DNA of 64,000 nt from Cotesia glomerata. Taxonomy: Eukaryota; Arthropoda; Insecta; Hymenoptera; Braconidae. The notes under the pieces were generated by a model, which saw only the letters and a list, made by a program, of their open reading frames with translations, had not been told where the DNA came from and ran no database searches. Location: positions 18,407,915 to 18,471,914 of the forward strand of contig NC_058165.1 of NCBI RefSeq assembly GCF_020080835.1. The letters run 5' to 3'. Shown piece after piece: positions 36,591 through 48,108 of the stretch (position 1 is the stretch's first letter; the number at the start of each line of letters is the position of its first letter). The translations under genes and the position numbers were made by a program.

Positions 36591-38760
36591 TATATTTATT
36601 TTATTTGAACTGGTCAATATTTGGAGTCTTAATGAATTTCTCTGAATGTGTAATAATTTTCATAATTTTGAAGGAAACTTAATGAAACTGAAGACACTTA
36701 TTTTCAACGCTATTTTAGTGATAGAGTTTCAATTTTAACTAAATCTATAAATAACTTTACAAATGGCGACTATCAACCATTTTTGAATCACCAAAAAATT
36801 CGATAATTTCTTTCTCAAGATACTAATTAATATTTGTGTTAATTTTATCTAAATTGTTCAATATTTAAAGTCTTTACCTTATATACAAAAATTGACTTCA
36901 TTTTTTAGATAAATATTTTTAATTAACGTGTAATAACTTTTATAATATTGAAGGAAACTTAACGAAACTGAAGACACTTATTTTTAATGTCATTTTAGTG
37001 ATAGAGTTTCAATTTTAACTAAATCGATAGATAACTTTAAAAATGGCGACTATCAACCATTTTTGAATCACCAAAAAATTCGATAATTTCTTTCTCAAGA
37101 AACTAATTAATATTTGTGTTAATTTTATCTAAATTGTTCAATATTTAAAGTCTTTACCTTATATACAAAAATTGACTTCATTTTTTAGATAAATATTTTT
37201 AATTAACGTATAATAACTTTTATAATATTGAAGGAAGCTTAACGAAACTGAAGACACTTATTTTTAATGTCATTTTAGTGATTGAGTTTCAATTTTAACT
37301 CAATCGATAGATAACTTTAAAAATGGCGACTATCAACCATTTTTGAATCACCAAAAAATTCGATAATTTCTTTCTCAAGAAACTAATTAATATTTGTGTT
37401 AATTTTATCTAAATTGTTCAATATTTAAAGTCTTTACTTTATATACAAAAATTGACTTTATTTTTAGATAAATATTTTTAATTAACGTGTAATAACTTTT
37501 ATAATATTGAAGGAAACTTAACGAAACTGAAGACACTTATTTTTAATGTCATTTTAGTGATTGAGTTTCAATTTTAACTCAATCGATAGATAACTTTACA
37601 AATGGCGACTATCAACCATTTTTGAATCACCAAAAAATTCGATAATTTCTTTCTCAAGAAACTAATTAATATTTGTGTTAATTTTATCTAAATTGTTCAA
37701 TATTTAAAGTCTTTACCTTATATACAAAAATTGACTTCATTTTTTAGATAAATATTTTTAATTAACGTATAATAACTTTTATAATATTGAAGGAAGCTTA
37801 ACGAAACTGAAGACACTTATTTTTAATGTCATTTTAGTGATTGAGTTTCAATTTTAACTCAATCGATAGATAACTTTAAAAATGGCGACTATCAACCATT
37901 TTTGAATCACCAAAAAATTCGATAATTTCTTTCTCAAGAAACTAATTAATATTTGTGTTAATTTTATCTAAATTGTTCAATATTTAAAGTCTTTACTTTA
38001 TATACAAAAATTGACTTCATTTTTTAGATAAATATTTTTAATTAACGTGTAATAACTTTTATAATATTGAAGGAAACTTAACGAAACTGAAGACACTTAT
38101 TTTTAATGTCATTTTAGTGATTGAGTTTCAATTTTAACTCAATCGATAGATAACTTTACAAATGGCGACTATCAACCATTTTTGAATCACCAAAAAATTC
38201 GATAATTTCTTTCTCAAGAAACTAATTAATATTTGTGTTAATTTTATCTAAATTGTTCAATATTTAAAGTCTTTACCTTATATACAAAAATTGACTTCAT
38301 TTTTTAGATAAATATTTTTAATTAACGTGTAATAACTTTTATAATATTGAAGGAAACTTAACGAAACTGAAGACACTTATTTTTAATGTCATTTTAGTGA
38401 TAGAGTTTCAATTTTAACTAAATCGATAGATAACTTTAAAAATGGCGACTATCAACCATTTTTGAATCACCAAAAAATTCGATAATTTCTTTCTCAAGAA
38501 ACTAATTAATATTTGTGTTAATTTTATCTAAATTGTTCAATATTTAAAGTCTTTACCTTATATACAAAAATTGACTTCATTTTTTAGATAAACATTTTTA
38601 ATTAACGTGTAATAACTTTTATAATATTGAAGGAAACTAAACGAAACTGAAGACACTTATTTTTAATGTCATTTTAGTGATAGAGTTTCAATTTTAACTA
38701 AATCGATAGATAACTTTACAAATGGCGACTATCAACCATTTTTGAATCACCAAAATTCGA
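36591..38760 (-). repeat. Tandem array, 8 units of 280 bp with 560-bp dimer structure
   Basis: AAGACACTTATTTT recurs at 36691, 36971, 37251, 37530, 37810, 38090, 38370 and 38650 (steps 280, 280, 279, 280, 280, 280, 280). Units starting 37251 and 37810 share GGAAGCTTAACG, AAAAATGGCG and CTTTACTTTATATAC. Units starting 37530 and 38090 share GGAAACTTAACG, ACAAATGGCG and TTACCTTATATAC. So an A-B pair has been duplicated as a 560-bp block. Identity between units is very high, implying recent expansion. It is homologous to the inverted array at 15700-16870. Confidence 0.95.
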
Positions 38761-39342
38761 TAATTTCTCTTTCAGGAAACTAATTACTACAAATAATGTA
38801 TTTACGTTCATTTTATATAAATTGGTCTTTATTTTTTAAATCATTAATATCTTTTGTTGAAATTTCCGCTCAATTTTTCATAAAATAATAAATGAACCAA
38901 AAATATATCATAAATAAATTTTGCTGACAGATGTTACTTTATAAAAATCGGAGAATATTTTTCATAAGGATGCAGCAACTACGTGTGCAAAATATTCGAG
39001 TTGTTCGAGGAGTAACAGAAGCCCTGCATGGAGAAAAATATCTCCGATGTATCGATAAAAAGCACGAAAAACACTCTAGAGATAAGAAAAGCAATCACTG
39101 AAGACTCAAGTGCCGATCACGATCAGCGCGAACGAAAAGAGCATAGAATACAGAAAAGATGAGAAGTTTTATCGTCTGTTTTCACTTAGTTTGATGCTAA
39201 CGTTAAATGTTAGACGGATTCTTCTCAAATGTAAACACGATTGTTATCGAACTGTCTTCAGCGAAACGTGTGATAATTAATTAATGAATCAAATTGTACA
39301 TTCGCAAGTTGCTGCTGAAAAATTTACGGGGATTCTCTTGTA
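38761..39342. other. Apparently unique stretch
   Basis: Positions 38930-39330 are of mixed composition, for example AAGACTCAAGTGCCGATCAC and CGATCAGCGCGAACG. No gene or repeat was recognised. Confidence 0.3.
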
Positions 39343-39963
39343 TACACAGAAAGAAAAATTTTTTGATTGGAGAACGAAATTTTTGGCTCAAGAAAATTTT
39401 CGGGTGTCTTAAAGCCGAAGTTAAAATTTTTCTTTAAATTCTATTCTTGGTGGTAATTTTTTCTTAATTCTATCATAAATACTTGATACAATAAATTTTT
39501 ATATTTGACCACGATTTTTAGATACTTTAGGAAAGCGCTACTTACTTCTGAGAAAAAACTTTTCTCTTGAGAAAATTTTTCTCGAGAATATTTGATACCT
39601 ATTGCACGCCTCATAGCGCGAAGCGCGTGAGGTTGTGCTTTATGCTCGACTCGTCAAGATCAAGCAATTTTGTGATCTTTAAATTCCTCTATCGCAACCA
39701 TATTACACTTATTCAATAATATAAGTCGATGTACACCGAAAAACACTTAAATTAAACCATCTTTTACTTTCTAAAATCATTTCATGTTGCTATTTTGAAA
39801 AAAAAAAAACGTTTTGAAAAAAATTTTACGTGGACGTCCAGATGTCACCCCATTTTGGATGTACCAACGATTACTCCCGAACTAATTGATATTTCAAGAC
39901 CGGAACTTTTTTATTAGGTTAAGAATTCGATGAACTGGGTCCGTATTTCATATCAGTGACCTA

Positions 39964-40498
39964 CACGGAAAGAAAATTGTACGAAAAATTACAATGCAAA
40001 CATCGTAATTTTTAGTATAGGACATTGCAGTGCCGGGCCAGAACTTGAACATCGTAATTTATACGATGCAACATCGTAAATTTCTATCACTCAAATTAAA
40101 AAGAAGTTTAGGTCACCGAAAAAATAATTCTGTATCATTCAGGAATCGAACCCGGTATCCTCTCCGCCTCAAGTCCAAGGTTTATCCCCTCACGCTATCG
40201 GAGGGAATATTTAAAGTTTCTGTTCAGTCACATAATAAGACCCTCGATACAGTAGTTGGTCATCTTTCGGTGGTGGCGTCGCAAACTACTAGACTCTGTC
40301 TCTCTTTTATTAAAACATATAGTATGCGTCCTTATTCACTTGCTCTTACGGAAAAAAAATTTACTAAATAACATCGTAATTTTCAATAATTCAAATTGTA
40401 TTCTGTAGACGGCAGCATCGTAAAAATCGAGATACTGAAAGTCTAGTCCTGGATTACGATGTTACTATAGTAATTTTTCATAGGATTTTTTTTCCGTG
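39964..40498. mobile_element. CACGGAAAG MITE, copy 2 (535 bp, intact)
   Basis: Termini CACGGAAAGAAAATTGTACG and TTTTTTTTCCGTG are flanked by TA (39962-39963 and 40499-40500). The sequence is almost identical to 8589-9852 minus its 727-bp insert, so both moved recently. Subterminal ATCGTAA repeats face each other. The 113-codon open frame across it (40030-40371) is absent as a frame in the other copy and resembles no known protein. Confidence 0.95.
40139..40204 (-). pseudogene. tRNA-like module in MITE, copy 2
   Basis: Identical in form to the module at 9495-9560: TAGCGTGAGGGGATAA, GGACTTGAGGC and a perfect GGTTCGATTCC B box on the minus strand. The preserved B box in both copies may simply reflect recent common origin. 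Confidence 0.65.
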
Positions 40499-41711
40499 TA
40501 GCTTATGTATTTTTTTTTTAATTGAATTTTTATTAAAATTCACGGATACAACCGTACAAAGCCAAACGAACTTTTCTTATTTGTCACGTGAAAACTATGG
40601 CGCCACTTGATCAAGCTAGATTTTTTTTAGACTGCGTGCGTATATGACAAGAAAAAAGGGCGCCGATATTTAAAAAAAAAAAAAATAAAAAATACTCTGT
40701 AAGAAATTACTTAATTATAATTTTTTTTTTAATCAATTTCACAATTAATTTTTTTCTTAAAAAATGATTGAGCGTTATAAGGCGTGCACTTTTGAATTCT
40801 CAAAACTTTTTTATATTATTTTAGCGTGCAATTAAACATATTGAATAAAAAAAATTAAATATTATTTGATCTTCCCATTTGACATGTTAATCAATAATAT
40901 TAATGAAAATTTACTTCTATCTTTATATTTAATTTTTTGGAGCAAGAGAGAAATTTTCTCAAGACAAGAAAATTAACTTCTATCAAGAACTAAATTTTTT
41001 GGAGCTTCGAGGCTGAATTTTCTCAAAACAACATTTTCTTGACTTAAATAAATTTTTGCGGATCAAGATACGTGTTTCTTAAAGCAAGAGAATTAATTTT
41101 GGAATAAGTGAAATTTCTTGTCAAAAAAAAATTTTTTTCGCTCAAGAAAATAATTAGGAAGAAAAATATTTTCTTGGCACAAGTGAACCTTTTCTTCTGT
41201 GCAGCAAATTGTCTAACTCGATTTTCGAGAATCTTCCATTTGTACGAAAAAACAATTGAATAAAAATTAATTGTCACTTTAAAAAACCATTTAATATCTA
41301 CTAAAGGTATAATATTTTGGTTTGGATCATTAAAATAATTTATAATTGGTCTATTGCTACATCAAAATATTAAAAAATCACCCTCTAAAAATAAGGAGTT
41401 AAATTGCTAATTGGACCGTCGATATGATAGATTTTTGAGAAAAAAATGAATAATTATTAATTTTTCTCAAATATTCATTCATCATTCATTAATCTACTAG
41501 ATATAATTTTTTAGAGCATTCTAATACATTAAAAGATATATTAATAATAAAGGAAACGATAATTAAATAAATTTTCTTGGATCAAGATACGTATTTTAAA
41601 GCAAGAAAATTAATTTTGTAAGTGACATTTCTTGTCAAAAAAAAACTTTTTGTTCAAGGAAATAATTAGGAAGAAAAATATTTTCTTGGCTGTAAGCTTT
41701 TTTTTTGTGTA

Positions 41712-42340
41712 AAAATAATTTAAACTCGAAAAACTAGAGCGAAAGGTGATTTGCATATGATGGAGAAAAATAAAATACCTCAAAGCTTTTTGTGACAATT
41801 GAAGGATACACCAGCCGGAAATTCAACGAGGCATTGTTCCGAAACAATGACAATTGTATGCGAACATGCATGCTAAATTCTACCGATAACACGGATAAGG
41901 GTAAAAGAGATGAACCGCGGGGTGGAGAGCGCTCGTGTGATTGATAAATAGTGAAGAGCGAATAGAGAACTAAGCTTCAAGAATCAAGAGCCGTGTATTG
42001 TACGTACAGCTTTGTAGCATTCATTGAAATCTGAGTGAGCCTCTCCCGGTTCAGATGCGAATCACCGTTTTTAAAGGAGTGCTGGTATTATCGTCTATAG
42101 TCTACTGTATGCAATGTACGGAGCGTAATTTCCACGTACTTAACTGCTGAGAATAAATGTTTTTAAGTACTTGCTCGGATGCGGAAATATGTTTCTAAAG
42201 TGATGCTTGAGGATTGTTCATTTCGCGGAAATTGAACAAATATAATTTTTTTTTGGTGAAATAAAAATCAACGTTAATGAAAAATATTATTATTATTTAT
42301 CAAAACGTATTTACAAGTACTGTTTTTGATATCATAAAAA
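41712..42340. other. Apparently unique stretch with balanced composition
   Basis: Positions 41800-42230 include AACATGCATGCTAAATTC, AACCGCGGGGTGGAGAGCGC and TGAGCCTCTCCCGGTTCAG, unlike the surrounding repeats. No open frame was recognised. A regulatory element or untranslated exon is possible. Confidence 0.3.
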
Positions 42341-42369
42341 TATATTGTATTTACATTATTAAGAGAATA

Positions 42370-44019
42370 CACGGAAAAAAAAATTTCGTTCTAGTAACCT
42401 AACTGTAGAGTTACCACAACTATACACAGTTTACTGTTCGTTGTAGAGTTACAGTAACATAATGTTATTTAGTTCTGATAACTCAATGTTGTTGAGCTCT
42501 CAGAGCTCTACGGGATTGTTCTCAGAGCCAAACGGTATAGTTGGGAGCACCCTACGTTGCGCAGTAGTGGAGTGCGCTGACATATTTCATAACCTCCCTA
42601 GTAGAAATAATCGAGTTTTCACTGGATATAAACCAGTAACTGGCCAGTGATATCGAGTAAAAACTTGAAATCGCGCCACCTACAACTAAGTCATAAACAT
42701 TAGTTACACCGACAGTGTATCTTTACTAGTGTGTGTATGTTTGTTTATTTTTTTTGTTAACCTGTACGCATCATTATTGTAATTATTATTATTAAAAAAC
42801 AGTATAAATCAATCAAAATTAGTGTTTATTAACGTGTAAATAATTTCCAGTATATATTTCGAAATGGATACAGTGAAAAAAAATGACACAATATATAAAT
42901 TGCGACTGTGGGCATTAAAAACAAATCTCCAATTCAAAATAATTATTTTCTTATTCTATTGTTAGATTTATTATTAGTCTATCAGACTAATGATGTTATC
43001 TATTTTATAATGTACACATAAATGAAACTTTTTTATATCATATCGTTTATTAAACATTATTTTGAATTTATTTGACAACGCCCAATTTAATAACACCTAA
43101 TAACCTCAGAATTCGAAACTGACAGTTTCACTAAAGCCGCCATAATGTTTTGTTAGATCTCTAGTAAAACTGGCCAGTTACTAGACAGAAACTGGATATT
43201 ACACTGGCCAGTTACTGGTTTAAGTCTAGTAAAACTGGCCAGTTACTGGCTAAAAACTTGATTTCATTTCTACTAGGGCTTCTAAAATGACAAACAGAAT
43301 TATTTTGTTATTCATCCATATTATTATAAATATATGAGGACAATTAAGTTTCCAGTTTATTTATTTAAGGAAATAGGTTTTTTTTTTTGTCAAATTGAAT
43401 TTCGTTAGAACAGTTTTGTATTTGTGGTTTTTCAAGGGTCATTTGCAATGACTGTTAATTTAATTTATTAGTTGAATATATTGTGATAAGTAATAAGTTA
43501 TCGGAATACATTCAAAAGACCCCATTTAACACAAAATAAAATTTGTTTTCGTTTATTTATCTTTTCTTGTGCATATACGGTAGTGATTCCATGTCCAATA
43601 TTTATTAATATAATCAAAAAAATAAGATGATTTTGTGACGACCATATTTTTATTTTACAAATAATTTTTATTTGTAATATAAGTTCTATTATTATTTTAT
43701 TTCTATTATAATACTATTCTTATTTGTCATATACAATTATTGTTGGCAATATAAATTCGTTCTGTCGGATTTATTTATTAAATTATCAATGCTAAATCGT
43801 TAAAAACAAATATTAATCAGACTGCCAAAAATTTGTTATAGTCTCAGAACGATCCTGTCGAGGTGTGAGAGGTAAATATAGTTTAGCTCTCCGAGCTCAA
43901 CGATGTAGAGTTGCAGGAGCCAAACGGTATTGTTACCATAAGAGAACGTTAACCTACTGGAACTTTTTACAACTAACTAACTACTATAGAGTTCCTATAG
44001 CAAAATTTTTTTCTCCATG
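42370..44019. mobile_element. CACGG-terminus MITE 'B', TA target site
   Basis: Ends CACGGAAAAAAAAATTTCG and TTTTTTTCTCCATG are flanked by TA (42368-42369 and 44020-44021). The body is the reverse complement of element A (7677-9907) without its nested insert. It contains GAGCTC palindromes (TGTTGAGCTCTCAGAGCTC). Element L (42596-43278) is inserted in it. Open frames at 42462-42650 and 43865-44053 are chance frames in the MITE. Confidence 0.9.
42596..43278. mobile_element. CCCTAGTAG-terminus element 'L' inside MITE B
   Basis: Perfect inverted termini CCCTAGTAGAAAT and ATTTCTACTAGGG are flanked by CT on each side. Element A has the empty site (AACCTTCTAAAATG on its minus strand). Several ACTGGCCAGT palindromes sit near both ends (42635-42660 and 43160-43250). 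CCCTAG starts resemble piggyBac termini, but the duplication is not TTAA, so the superfamily is unresolved. Confidence 0.85.
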
Positions 44020-44740
44020 TAAGAAAAATTTTGTGTACAGAATAGTTATATGATAAAATTGGTTTTTTTAGTGAAATTTAGTGTCATGTAAAGGTCTTCA
44101 TTAGAATTTGTGCCTTTTCAAGATTTCATTTTATTCTCACTGATAGTCAATTTATTATGATAAGTATTTAGGCTGCAATAAAAAATTCTCTATTTCTAGA
44201 AACAGAATTAAGAAATAACCTTTTATTTTGTGAAATATTGACATTATTAAAGATATAAGCTCATCCCGATGTTACACTCAACGAGACCTTTCATTTGAGT
44301 ACCCACATCAATTTTTCATATATTTATATATATTATATATATGTATATATGAAAAATATATCAAAAATGCATGTGGATACTCAAATGAAAAGTCTTGATG
44401 AGTATAACATCGGGATGAGCTTATATCTTTAAAAATTTTAATATTTAAAAATTTTGATATATATTTTATATTTACATATATAAAATTGATGTTTTTAAAG
44501 ATATAAGCTCATTCTGACATTACACTCATCGAGAGCTTTCATTTGAGTACCCACATCAATTTTTTATCTATTTTATATATTTATATATATTATATATATG
44601 TATATATGAAAAATATATCAAAAATGCATGTGGGTACTCAAATGAAAGCTCTTGATAAGTGTAACATCGGGATGAGCTTATATCTTTAAAAATGTCAGTA
44701 GTTCTCATGATACAAGGTCATTTCTTGATTATTGACCAAA

Positions 44741-45195
44741 ATAATTTATTTTTTATTTTTTTTTTTAAAATTGCCAATAAAAAAAATTAAAATTTGAAGC
44801 ACAACTTCGTATAAAATCACAAAGTTTCGCATAAAAATTAAATTCTCTACAATCAAATATCAAACATTCAATTATCAAGCTTGGTGTATCAAAGCTAATC
44901 ATCAAAGGTTTCCGCTCGTCCTTAGAAACGCGACGACACATTATTTCCAGGAATTCCGGCTGTAAATAATCCTGAAGGTAGATTTATGGTTTTCTCCAGG
45001 TGCATTATGATCACATTATTTCCTTACAGTCAGTTGTATTTATCACATTACAAATGTACAACAATTGGTAGCCGATCTGATAACCCGAACGGCGAACAAA
45101 GTCCAGGATCAGAGACAATAATTCTATTTATTCTATTACTCATAATTGCATTTCTTATCTCTCTTATTTCTTTTCTAAAACAATCTATAATTTAC

Positions 45196-45230
<35 letters not shown>

Positions 45231-45631
45231 TGTTGACCGCGTCTCGACTCAGACGATACCGAGCGAAAATAGAAAATTTTCTGTTATTTTTCTTAGCGCT
45301 TGTTTCCTCGAGGTATAGCTTTTATTAGATAAATTATTTTTTACTTTTATTTCAACTCAGTAACTTGGAAGAGAAAACTAGTTTATAAAATTTATTAATA
45401 CTTTGTTTACTTTGTATAAATGTTTGAGCTTGTACCAATCGATCAATGCAACTTTTTATTACACGAGCAAATAATAATAATAATTAATGATGTGTGTGAC
45501 AAATTGTTCTTGTGTTTGATTTATAATTTTTTTGCTGAAAAAAATAACATTAAAATACCAAAGAACGAATTTATATATTTTTTTTTTTTTTTTTCAAGAT
45601 CAAGATCTCTAGTTTTTTTTGATTAATACTA
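44741..45631. other. Mostly unique stretch
   Basis: Positions 44890-45120 have balanced composition. The 110-codon plus-strand frame at 44986-45318 reads through the (ATT)n tract as a poly-Tyr run and has no recognisable domain. It is not supported as a gene. Confidence 0.3.
45196..45229. repeat. (ATT)n microsatellite
   Basis: Eleven or so uninterrupted TAT/ATT repeats. Confidence 0.95.
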
Positions 45632-45699
45632 GAGCGGTCACACCTCCGTGGTTTTCTTTAACGGGCACTCGAGGTAGGCGTTACCCAATGTGACCGCTC
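45632..45699. repeat. 11-bp perfect inverted repeat, GC-rich
   Basis: GAGCGGTCACA (45632-45642) and TGTGACCGCTC (45689-45699) are perfect complements around a 46-bp GC-rich loop with a CACTCGAGGTAGGCG core, in an otherwise AT-rich area. It could be a solo short MITE or a protein-binding site. No partner was found. Confidence 0.6.
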
Positions 45700-46490
45700 G
45701 GGGTAATAAATGATAATGGAATATTATTGACATTACAATCAGGGAATGCGGAGCAATTCAAAATAGTTAATTCGTAATTATTCATTAAATTTTACGGACT
45801 AATTAATTTATTTAAAGCTATTTAATTTATAATTCAACTGTAATTGAATCAAAATATCAGAGTAGTGTTTAATCTCGGAATCGGATTTATTAATTTTGTT
45901 TTTAATTAATATCTCCGTTTTCATCACCCGGGAATTTTGATTGTCATTATATTAAATTATTGATTTATTGAAACCTTATAGATCTCAAAATTCTATATTG
46001 TAGTCTCTTGTCGGAGATAATTGATAGAAAAATATCATTTTTCTTCTATTGTTCGGCGAAAAAAAATTTTTAATTTTAAAATAAATTTTGATATTGTAAA
46101 CTTCGATTTTATTCTTAATTAACTATTACGCAAATTTGATAAAATTTTAGTATTTCAATTGACAGCTGTCAATTAAATTCAATCAATTTTTTGAGATAAA
46201 AAAAAATTGAAAATTTCGCAAATAATTGATACAAGTAGAATGATTATAATAATAATTTCTTCAAATTTCAATATAAAAAAGAAAGTTTTATAAAAAAAAA
46301 TGTTCTAAAATTTGGATTTGAAATTGTTTTTTATAAACCATATTAAAATAATAATAATAAAATAAGACGAAAAATATCCTTTGAAATAAATACTTACATG
46401 TGTGAATTACATGTGTAAATATCAAGCCGCGAAAAACAGCGAAATTTAAAAAAAAGGTCAAAAATAAGGATATTTTTTTTATTTTTTGAT
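45700..46490. other. AT-rich stretch without recognised features
   Basis: No gene. The 64-codon minus-strand frame at 46394-46588 overlaps the Helitron-like 3' end. Confidence 0.3.
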
Positions 46491-46491
46491 A

Positions 46492-47160
46492 CTAGCAACC
46501 TTGCAGTCACTATGTGATTGCTGTGATTTGTGAAGAATGAATAAATAAAATTTTGCTTTATTAAATAATTACTCTTGTTAAATTCCATTGTACTTTTTTA
46601 AATATTGATATTTTTTAAGATATAAGCTCATCTTGATGTTACACTTATCAAGAGCTTTCATTAGAGTACCCACTTGCATTTTTGATATATTTTTCATATA
46701 TGAATATATATAAATATATAAAATATATAAAAAATTGATGTGGGTACTCAAATGAAAGGTCTCGATGAGTGTAACATTGGGATGAGCTTATATCTTTAAA
46801 AATGTCAATAGTTCACGAGGTACAAGGTCATTTCTTAATGATTGATATTTTTAAAGATATAAGCTCATATTGATGTTACACTCATCAAGAGCTCTCATTT
46901 GAGTACCCACTTGCATTTTTGATATATTTTTTATATATACATATATATAATATATATAAATATATGAAAAATGGATGTGGGTACTCAAATGAAAGGTCTT
47001 GATGAGTATAATGTCAAGATGAGCTTATATCTTTAAAAATGTCAATAGTTCTCAAGATACAAAGTCATTTCTTAATAATTTATCAAGATACTTAATAATT
47101 ATCAAGACTTTTTCAATAATACAAAATTTAACCAAAAAAACCCATTTTATCACATAAAAT
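46492..47160 (-). mobile_element. Helitron-like element on the minus strand
   Basis: The 3' end on the minus strand is the hairpin (46503-46521, GCAGTCACTATGTGATTGC with one mismatch), then AAGGTTG and CTAG (46492-46495), followed by host T. Hairpin boxes are near 46621, 46787 (minus), 46858 and 47020 (minus). The 5' part is truncated after the reversed ATGTGATAAAATGGGTTTT interior signature at about 47130-47155. No protein is encoded. Confidence 0.6.
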
Positions 47161-47165
47161 TTGTA

Positions 47166-47352
47166 TTTTGAAACTTAACTCTCCGCTAATGAGAAAATTT
47201 AGCGACCGTGCGCCACCAGTCGGATGTTTGAAACACTATTTTATAAGTTACTTTATCAGAACAATTTTTTAATTTAATTAATAAATTACTTATATTTTAA
47301 ATCTCAACTCTCTACAAGTGAAAAAATTTAACGACCGTGCGCCACCTGTTGG
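47166..47352 (+). repeat. Two GCGCCACC modules in tandem
   Basis: AACTCTCCGCTAATGAGAAA with GCGCCACCAGTCGG, and AACTCTCTACAAGTG with GCGCCACCTGTTGG, are spaced about 130 bp apart, the same period as the 32985-33800 array. They directly abut the Helitron-like element. Confidence 0.75.
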
Positions 47353-48108
47353 AAATTTTTGGTAGTATTTTTTTTTTTTTTTTAATTATAATAGATATTT
47401 CTGACAAATGAGAACTATTTTCTTTAATTAATAATAAAAAAATTTTTTTTGCTGAATATCCCAGATGTTTTACAATAAAAAATAAGTAAAAAGTTTAAAA
47501 TTTAAAATTTCCACCGGAATAAATAAGGATTTACACGCGTAATATTTATCTCCATAATTCTGTAATTTTTAATATAAAGCGCCTTCATGAATAATTCCGC
47601 AACCAGAAGGCCAGTAAATGAAAACCTAAATAATAAAATCGTTAATCCATATTTTTTCTCCAACATTGTTATATATTTATAGAAGGTTCGCTCTGATAAA
47701 GCAATCACTTCAACCCCGAGAACGTTTTTTTAATCTATCACATCTCTGAAGCGGTTTGCAGCACAATAGATCGATTTTACAAATAAATTTGCTCCTCCAA
47801 TAACCGTCAGGAAAAGAGACAACAAAATAAAATTAGAAGCACTATTCCCTTTTGTCGCGGAAAAAAAAAACACAAATTATTTTCCCAGACTCGGAAGCCT
47901 TAAACCTCAACCACTTTAATCACAATGGGTTGCGGAAATCTAAAAGTGCTTGTCTTGAACACTCATTCGATGACAAAAGGTTCAAAGTAGTCTCAATTAT
48001 AAATATTAACCTTTTTGAACAATTCAATTTAGATTAGAAAAAAAAATAAAATAATTGAATATTTGTAATTATTAATTAAAAAAATATTTTAAACAATTTA
48101 ATAAAAAA
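47353..48108. other. Apparently unique stretch
   Basis: Positions 47680-47960 have balanced composition. Short frames at 47502-47708 (minus) and 47852-48037 (plus) match nothing known. An untranslated exon cannot be excluded. Confidence 0.3.

Larger units (their letters stand above)
39604..40787. mobile_element. GCACGCCT-terminus element 'K' inside element I
   Basis: Inverted termini GCACGCCTCATAGCGC and GCGTTATAAGGCGTGC match at 14 of 16 positions. Copy 1 of the host lacks this block between GATACC and TTATATTATTTTAGCG, so the insertion is clear, although a few host bases differ at the joint. A CGCGAAGCGCG hairpin follows the left terminus. It contains CGTGGACGTCCAGATGTC and ATTACTCCCGAACTAATTG, and is itself interrupted by the MITE at 39964. 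Family unknown. Confidence 0.7.
39345..41709 (-). mobile_element. CACAGAAAG-type element I, copy 2 (complete, interrupted)
   Basis: Termini CACAGAAAGAAAAATTTTTT and TTTTTTTTTGTG are flanked by TA (39343-39344 and 41710-41711). The body matches 19745-21683 in reverse, and element K interrupts it at 39604-40787. Copy 2 retains both ends and the TA that is empty at the J insertion point of copy 1. The interior is rich in CTTGA/TCAAG text, which translates into Lys/Phe-rich chance frames. Confidence 0.85.
42346..44740 (+). mobile_element. Helitron-like element interrupted by MITE B
   Basis: TTTACATTATTAAGAGAATA lies before MITE B (42370-44019) and TAAGAAAAATTTTGTG after it. Joined, they correspond to the Helitron-like 5' end at 53415. 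The interior then follows: TATATGATAAAATTGGTTTT, AAAGGTCTTCATTAG, TTATTATGATAAGTATTTAG. Two hairpins of the GATATAAGCTCAT family come next (boxes near 44253, 44415 minus, 44501 and 44671 minus). No 3' hairpin/CTAG terminus was seen after 44740. Confidence 0.6.

Noticed and set aside
40030..40371. 113-codon frame in the CACGGAAAG MITE
   Set aside because: It lies in a 535-bp non-autonomous element; the other copy lacks the frame because of an insertion. It crosses the tRNA-like relic and is not a transposase.
15700..41709. One large 26-kb palindrome (arms 15.7-21.7 and 36.2-41.7 kb)
   Set aside because: Both pairs of segments are inverted, but their order (array then element I) is the same in both places rather than reversed. 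They are separate element copies.
44986..45318. 110-codon frame with hydrophobic segment and poly-Tyr run
   Set aside because: The poly-Tyr run is a translated (ATT)n microsatellite, and the hydrophobic segment follows from T-rich sequence.
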